A stretch of DNA of 5,154 nt, taken from Rhodanobacteraceae bacterium (GTDB taxonomy: Bacteria; Pseudomonadota; Gammaproteobacteria; Xanthomonadales; Rhodanobacteraceae). Positions 1 to 5,154 of the stretch are shown here, piece after piece (positions within the stretch are counted from its first letter, which is position 1; every line of letters begins with the position of its first letter). The DNA lies in NCBI GenBank assembly GCA_012270595.1, contig JAAXIA010000104.1:1-5154 (forward strand), in the 5' to 3' direction. Made by a program: the position numbers and the translations under genes. Below the pieces are notes generated by a model. The model made no database searches. It was not told the origin of the DNA and saw only the letters and a program-made list of their open reading frames with translations.

Positions 1-1588
<1,588 letters not shown>

Positions 1589-1589
1589 T

Positions 1590-1594
1590 CCTCC
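1590..1594 (-). promoter_or_regulatory. Shine-Dalgarno GGAGG of mod, favouring a GTG start
   Basis: On the minus strand GGAGG is followed by a single A and then the ATG at 1588, a spacing too short for good initiation there. The in-frame GTG at 1582 lies 7 nt downstream, which is ideal. The next in-frame ATG at 1567 is 22 nt away. The site suggests that translation starts at the GTG, removing two residues from the ATG model. Confidence 0.6.
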
Positions 1595-1628
1595 GGTCGC
1601 CGTGCTTCCCGTAGCAGGATTCAGCGGC

Positions 1629-2324
1629 TTAATGGATCAACTTTTCAAATTCATCTTTCAGTTGCTTCAGGTTCGCGTTGATTTGAACCTTGCGGTTGAA
1701 CTGCTTTTCCTTGCAGAGTCTGTCCCTGGTTTTTTCAATCTCCCGTCGTTTTGCCATGGCCTGTTCAACGCGTGTGACCCAGGCCGACAGCGATTCCTTC
1801 TGACGCGCTGGCCATGGCAACAGGTTTTGCAACAACGCAGCATACAGTTGGGCCATATGGATAACAACTGGTATGGGCATGCGCCGCGTGGCTTTCGGCA
1901 GCCAGTCAGTGGCAAAATAAGTGGAGAGCACAGGGCGGCTGGTCGCACTTTCTGTACCCGATGTGGTGAGGCGTTTGTAAGCAGCTATCAGCTTCACCCG
2001 GTTGTCGAAGGCCAGTTCAAAAATAATGGGAAACGGTATGGCGCGGTCGATACAATCGAGCACCTTCGGTGAACACTCTGGCACCTTAAGCACTACGGTA
2101 AAGAGCTGAATTTCTGCTACGTCGGGTTGGTCCGGTAGATGGATGGTCTCCGGAGCCAGCTTGTATTGCCAGATGATCTGTTCTACCTGCTCGACAAACA
2201 GATTCTTTAGCTGCGACCTGGCTTTGCTGTGTTCATAGATCTTGCTTTTTGGCAACACTCGCCCAACCGCAGCGCTTTTGGGAAAGCTAAAGAGCACAGC
2301 AGGCGGTTTGCCTGGGCCTGGCAT
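1629..2324 (-). CDS. DUF4391-like accessory protein of the R-M locus
   Basis: This is a soluble protein of 231 residues from the preferred start. I see no signal peptide, membrane segment or known catalytic motif. The N-terminal stretch FSFPKSAAVGRVLPKSKIYE, followed by a segment with IIWQYKLAPETIHLP and later IDRAIPFPIIFEL and STYFATDWLP, matches what I remember of DUF4391, a family of unknown function found next to Type III methyltransferases and SNF2-like helicases. The last 45 residues or so are rich in Lys, Glu and Arg and look like a coiled coil, suggesting a protein-protein contact. The ATG at 2324 is preferred because AGGA lies 6 nt upstream and the family-like region begins soon after it. 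A longer form from the GTG at 2384 (251 residues) is open but has no visible Shine-Dalgarno and adds 20 residues unlike the family. It lies 109 nt after the helicase and 40 nt before mod, so it is probably co-expressed with both. Function unknown; the family name is a recollection, not a search result. Confidence 0.8.
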   Translation of the reverse strand: MPGPGKPPAVLFSFPKSAAVGRVLPKSKIYEHSKARSQLKNLFVEQVEQIIWQYKLAPETIHLPDQPDVAEIQLFTVVLKVPECSPKVLDCIDRAIPFPIIFELAFDNRVKLIAAYKRLTTSGTESATSRPVLSTYFATDWLPKATRRMPIPVVIHMAQLYAALLQNLLPWPARQKESLSAWVTRVEQAMAKRREIEKTRDRLCKEKQFNRKVQINANLKQLKDEFEKLIH

Positions 2325-2433
2325 TATCGTTCCTGCCCAAAGCCCGGCGCTCTCTGGTCCATGCGCGACCTCTGCCACAGACACAGTAAGCGCGGCGAAT
2401 ATGCCGCATCAGCAGGCTTGCTATCTGTCTTCA
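2325..2433 (-). other. Helicase-DUF4391 intergenic segment
   Basis: These 109 nt lie between the helicase TAA and the preferred DUF4391 ATG. The DUF4391 frame is open through the part nearest the gene, back to a TGA at 2409-2411. An ATG at 2407-2409 is in a different frame and gives only a short, unconvincing peptide. I see no intrinsic terminator and no convincing promoter, which fits read-through transcription from the helicase gene. Confidence 0.5.
2331..2334 (-). promoter_or_regulatory. Shine-Dalgarno AGGA of the DUF4391 gene
   Basis: AGGA is followed by six bases (ACGATA) and the ATG at 2324. No comparable site precedes the upstream GTG candidates at 2384 and 2378. This decides the start in favour of the 231-residue form. 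Confidence 0.6.
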
Positions 2434-5154
2434 TTACACGTCGCACTCTTCTGCAATGACCAAAAAGCAGATGAGTTCGAAATCATCCCGTCCAGAGATG
2501 GGGTCGATAAGCGCGGTGGTCTTGCCAGCGCTAAAAAGGCTGTCCAGGTCTTTTTCTTCCTTGACCGCCTTCATTGAGCCGATCGCCTTGTTCAGCAGAT
2601 CAGAATACACCTGCATCTTGTGGCCATCCGCGGTTTCCTGATTGAAGCGCCGGTACACCCTGGCAATGGGTTTATCCTGTCCTTTTGAGCAGCTACGTGC
2701 CAGATCAAGCAGACGCTTGACTTCGGTGTAGTTGTGGATGACTTGGCCATCAAGGCCAATGTAGACAAGGTAGTATGGGTGCAGGCGGTTGTGCTTGGAG
2801 GCATGAGCACCTGGATTGGGTTCTGCACCGCGATGACGCAGCGTGAAGATCACGCCGGGGAAAAGACCCCGCGTTGCATTGGCAGGCACGACGGCGTGCA
2901 GGCCGTTGGGGATGTCATCGGGGTATCCACGCGTATGGACGTAAGCCTGCAAATCCATGTGAAAGTCGTTAAGACTCAGGTCAGTGATGGAGATACCGGT
3001 TTTCATGTCTTCCAGATCAATCACTTCTTTTTGCAAGCGTGACAGCTGTTCCTTGCGGTAAGACATGTCGCCCGTCTGTGCAGAGAGAATATTGTCGTCG
3101 CCGGTCGCGCTGATATCGGCAAGCGTCATCCGGTTTTCAACGCGCTCCTTGAGCTTGATGTACTTATCAAGCGTGATGTCGGGCCAGTAGTTAACCAGCT
3201 GAATGCTGCTATTGGTCGAGCCGATGCGGTCTATCCGGCCAAAGCGCTGGATAATACGCACCGGGTTCCAGTGAATGTCGTAGTTGATGACGAGGTCGCA
3301 GTCCTGCAGATTCTGGCCTTCCGAAATGCAGTCGGTGCCGATCAATACATCCATTTCCGGCTCCTCGGGTAGTACCTTGTCTTTCTCTTTGGAGCGCGGC
3401 GAAAACAGGGTGAGCAGTTCATTAAAATTATAGCTGCGCCGCTGCGCAGTGCCATTTAGGGTGGAACGTACCCTTTCGCCGGTGACTTCGGCCGTGTGGA
3501 TGGCGCCCCTGTTTTGCAGGTCCCTGGAAAGTTCGTCGTACAGGTAATCGGCAGTATCGGAAAAAGCAGTGAAAATAAGCACTTTCCTGTTGCCGGGGTT
3601 GGTCGGGTTGGTAATTTTTTCCTGCACATACGCTTTTAAATGCTGGAGTTTGGCATCGTTTTGCGGCTTGATTTTTTCCATTGATTCAAGCAGCTCGTCG
3701 ATAATGCACACATCGCTTTTGAGCTCACGCTCCCAGGATGGCAAGTCCATGTCTTTAAACTTACAATTGATTTTGCCGTTGGTCTGGATTTCCTCGAGCC
3801 ATTCTTCGTCTTCTGCATCCAGGCCCCCCCACGTCCCTGTAAAGTCGCATATCTTTTCGCCACCGCCCTGGTCGAAGCCCGCAATTTTTTTCAGCGCTTT
3901 CTGGTGCTTGTCTCTCTGTGATTGTAGCGTGGAACGAAACGCGTGAACCGAGCTTTCCAAACGCTTGAGCAAATTAACCTTCATTAGGGCTTGCAGGCTC
4001 TTTTCACGGTCGGCATGGCGCAGCTTACCGCTGGTGCTGACCTGGGTGTCGTATAACGACTCATATTCTTTCAGACGACTTGGCAAAACATAGTTCATAG
4101 GCGCATATATAGCCAATTTAAGCTGGGAAAGCTGCTCGGCAATTGCGTTGAAATCTGGCACATCTTTCCGCCCAGTTAATGGACGGTGAAATGACTGGGG
4201 TTTGAGGCGCTCAGGAAATGAACCCATATCACGGGTGTCGTAGAAGTTCTGGATGTGCTTGCGCGAGCGCGCGATGGTTACGCTATCGAGTAGTTCGAAG
4301 AAGTCGAAATCCAGCGCGTCGAGAATAGCCTGCTTAGTACGCTCTTCCGCAGGCCGCTTTGACCAGGCATTAAAGATCGTTTGTGCGCTGCGAAAAATCT
4401 CCTCGACGCTTTTCTTTGTGCGCAGCTTTTTGCTTAGGTTTTCAGAGCTTCCCTCATAGGCCAGGGCTAACTGGTTGCGTAGGTCAGCAAGGCGATTATT
4501 GACCGGTGTGGCCGACAACATCAGCACCTTGGTCTCAACCCCTTCCTTGATCACTTTGCGCATCAGTTTCTGATAGCGCGTTTCCCTGTCTTTGTAGGCG
4601 TCGTTATTGCGGAAGTTATGCGATTCGTCAATCACGACAAGATCGTAGTTACCCCAGTTGATCCGGTCTAGTGGTTGACCGGAAGACTCGCCGCTGGTGC
4701 GAGAAAGATCAGTATGGAAAAAAACGTCATAATTGAACCGGTCACTGTGAAAAATGTTGGTTGTAAAGTTGCCAGTGTAATTATTCCAATTATCCCGCAG
4801 TCTCTTTGGACAGAGCACCAGCACCGAGCGGTTGCGCAGTTCGTAATACTTGATGACGGCCAGTGCGGTAAAAGTCTTGCCCAAGCCAACACTATCGGCA
4901 AGAATGCAGCCGTTATAGGTTTCCAGTTTATTGATGATGGCCCGGGCCGCATCTTCCTGGAAAGGATAGAGCTTCTTCCAGATCTGGGTCTTTTGGTAAC
5001 CCGTGCGATCACTGGGCAATATATCTTCGTCGATTTCGTCAATAAAGTTATGGAAGATGTTGTAAAGCATCCAAAAATAGATGCTTTCAGGCGCATTCTC
5101 CTGGTACACCGAAGCGATGTGTTCGCACACCTGTGCCGTTACGTCCTTTAGTTG
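2434..5154 (-). CDS. SNF2-family DEAD/DEAH-box helicase, 5'-truncated by the window edge
   Basis: This is a superfamily 2 helicase or DNA translocase of the SNF2/RapA type. The frame is open to the right edge, so 906 codons plus TAA are visible and the true start lies outside. A GTG at 5130 is in frame, but I do not take it as the start because the eight codons before it are also open. Numbering from that GTG: Walker A at 79-86 (DSVGLGKT), motif Ia around LVLCPKR (104-110), DESH box at 168-171, motif III SAT at 206-208, a long linker of about 300 residues, then the second RecA domain with LIFTAFSD (518-525), motif V GTDCISEGQNLQ (598-609) and motif VI QRFGRIDRIGS (628-638). All ATPase motifs look intact. 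From memory, related full-length proteins run to over 1,000 residues and often carry a phospholipase D-like nuclease domain ahead of the helicase; that part cannot be seen here. It is the first gene in the window and probably shares a transcript with the downstream DUF4391 and mod genes, which argues for a role in the same defence locus. The linker contains a G7 run (coding strand; 3824-3830) and an A7 run (3885-3891). Confidence 0.93.
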   Translation of the reverse strand, partial: QLKDVTAQVCEHIASVYQENAPESIYFWMLYNIFHNFIDEIDEDILPSDRTGYQKTQIWKKLYPFQEDAARAIINKLETYNGCILADSVGLGKTFTALAVIKYYELRNRSVLVLCPKRLRDNWNNYTGNFTTNIFHSDRFNYDVFFHTDLSRTSGESSGQPLDRINWGNYDLVVIDESHNFRNNDAYKDRETRYQKLMRKVIKEGVETKVLMLSATPVNNRLADLRNQLALAYEGSSENLSKKLRTKKSVEEIFRSAQTIFNAWSKRPAEERTKQAILDALDFDFFELLDSVTIARSRKHIQNFYDTRDMGSFPERLKPQSFHRPLTGRKDVPDFNAIAEQLSQLKLAIYAPMNYVLPSRLKEYESLYDTQVSTSGKLRHADREKSLQALMKVNLLKRLESSVHAFRSTLQSQRDKHQKALKKIAGFDQGGGEKICDFTGTWGGLDAEDEEWLEEIQTNGKINCKFKDMDLPSWERELKSDVCIIDELLESMEKIKPQNDAKLQHLKAYVQEKITNPTNPGNRKVLIFTAFSDTADYLYDELSRDLQNRGAIHTAEVTGERVRSTLNGTAQRRSYNFNELLTLFSPRSKEKDKVLPEEPEMDVLIGTDCISEGQNLQDCDLVINYDIHWNPVRIIQRFGRIDRIGSTNSSIQLVNYWPDITLDKYIKLKERVENRMTLADISATGDDNILSAQTGDMSYRKEQLSRLQKEVIDLEDMKTGISITDLSLNDFHMDLQAYVHTRGYPDDIPNGLHAVVPANATRGLFPGVIFTLRHRGAEPNPGAHASKHNRLHPYYLVYIGLDGQVIHNYTEVKRLLDLARSCSKGQDKPIARVYRRFNQETADGHKMQVYSDLLNKAIGSMKAVKEEKDLDSLFSAGKTTALIDPISGRDDFELICFLVIAEECDV

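Noticed and set aside
2384..2386. Upstream GTG as the start of the DUF4391 gene
   Set aside because: The GTG first base is at 2384 on the minus strand. There is no visible Shine-Dalgarno, and the extra 20 residues do not look like the family, while the ATG at 2324 has AGGA at 6 nt.
4070..4080. TTCAGACGAC resembles the Neisseria DNA uptake sequence (TTCAGACGGC)
   Set aside because: It has one mismatch, occurs once inside the helicase gene, and I saw no exact copy in the window, so it does not support a Neisseria origin.

Overview
The window holds three co-directional genes, all on the minus strand and so read from right to left. They are the 3' part of a large SNF2-type helicase (2434-5154, running off the right edge), a small protein that I match from memory to the DUF4391 family (1629-2324), and a Type III-style site-specific DNA methyltransferase, Mod (29-1588). 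Spacing is tight (109 nt and 40 nt) and no terminator or promoter is visible between genes, so they probably form one operon whose promoter lies beyond the right edge. A Type III restriction subunit (Res) gene would be expected past the left edge, but it is not in the window. The layout is that of a bacterial restriction-modification or phage-defence island.

No taxonomic marker gene is present. Base composition is moderate, Shine-Dalgarno sequences are clear, and the proteins are of the type common in Gammaproteobacteria and Betaproteobacteria. A Gram-negative proteobacterium is therefore a reasonable guess, but only a guess.

The most striking element is a perfect tetranucleotide repeat at the left end: 17 uninterrupted CTGG units (CCAG on the coding strand) inside the 3' part of mod. 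In the sequenced state it encodes a Gln-Pro-Ala-Ser repeat and then runs directly into a TAG stop at 29-31. This cuts Mod to 519 residues, shorter than usual Type III Mod proteins. Both other reading frames after the repeat stay open to the window edge. Gain or loss of one repeat unit would therefore lengthen the protein. This is the classic architecture of a phase-variable mod gene, except that the repeat sits near the C-terminus rather than near the start codon. The catalytic motifs are all upstream of the switch.

A second unexpected structure is a 45-nt, nearly perfect hairpin (622-666) inside the putative target-recognition region of mod. It is phased so that both DNA strands encode almost the same 14-residue peptide. 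The target-recognition region also has much lower GC than the N-terminal part of the same gene, as expected for an exchanged specificity module.

Taken together, the methyltransferase would mark self DNA and, with an off-window Res, form a Type III R-M enzyme. The helicase and the DUF4391 protein would be accessory components of the same defence locus. How these two act is not visible in the sequence.
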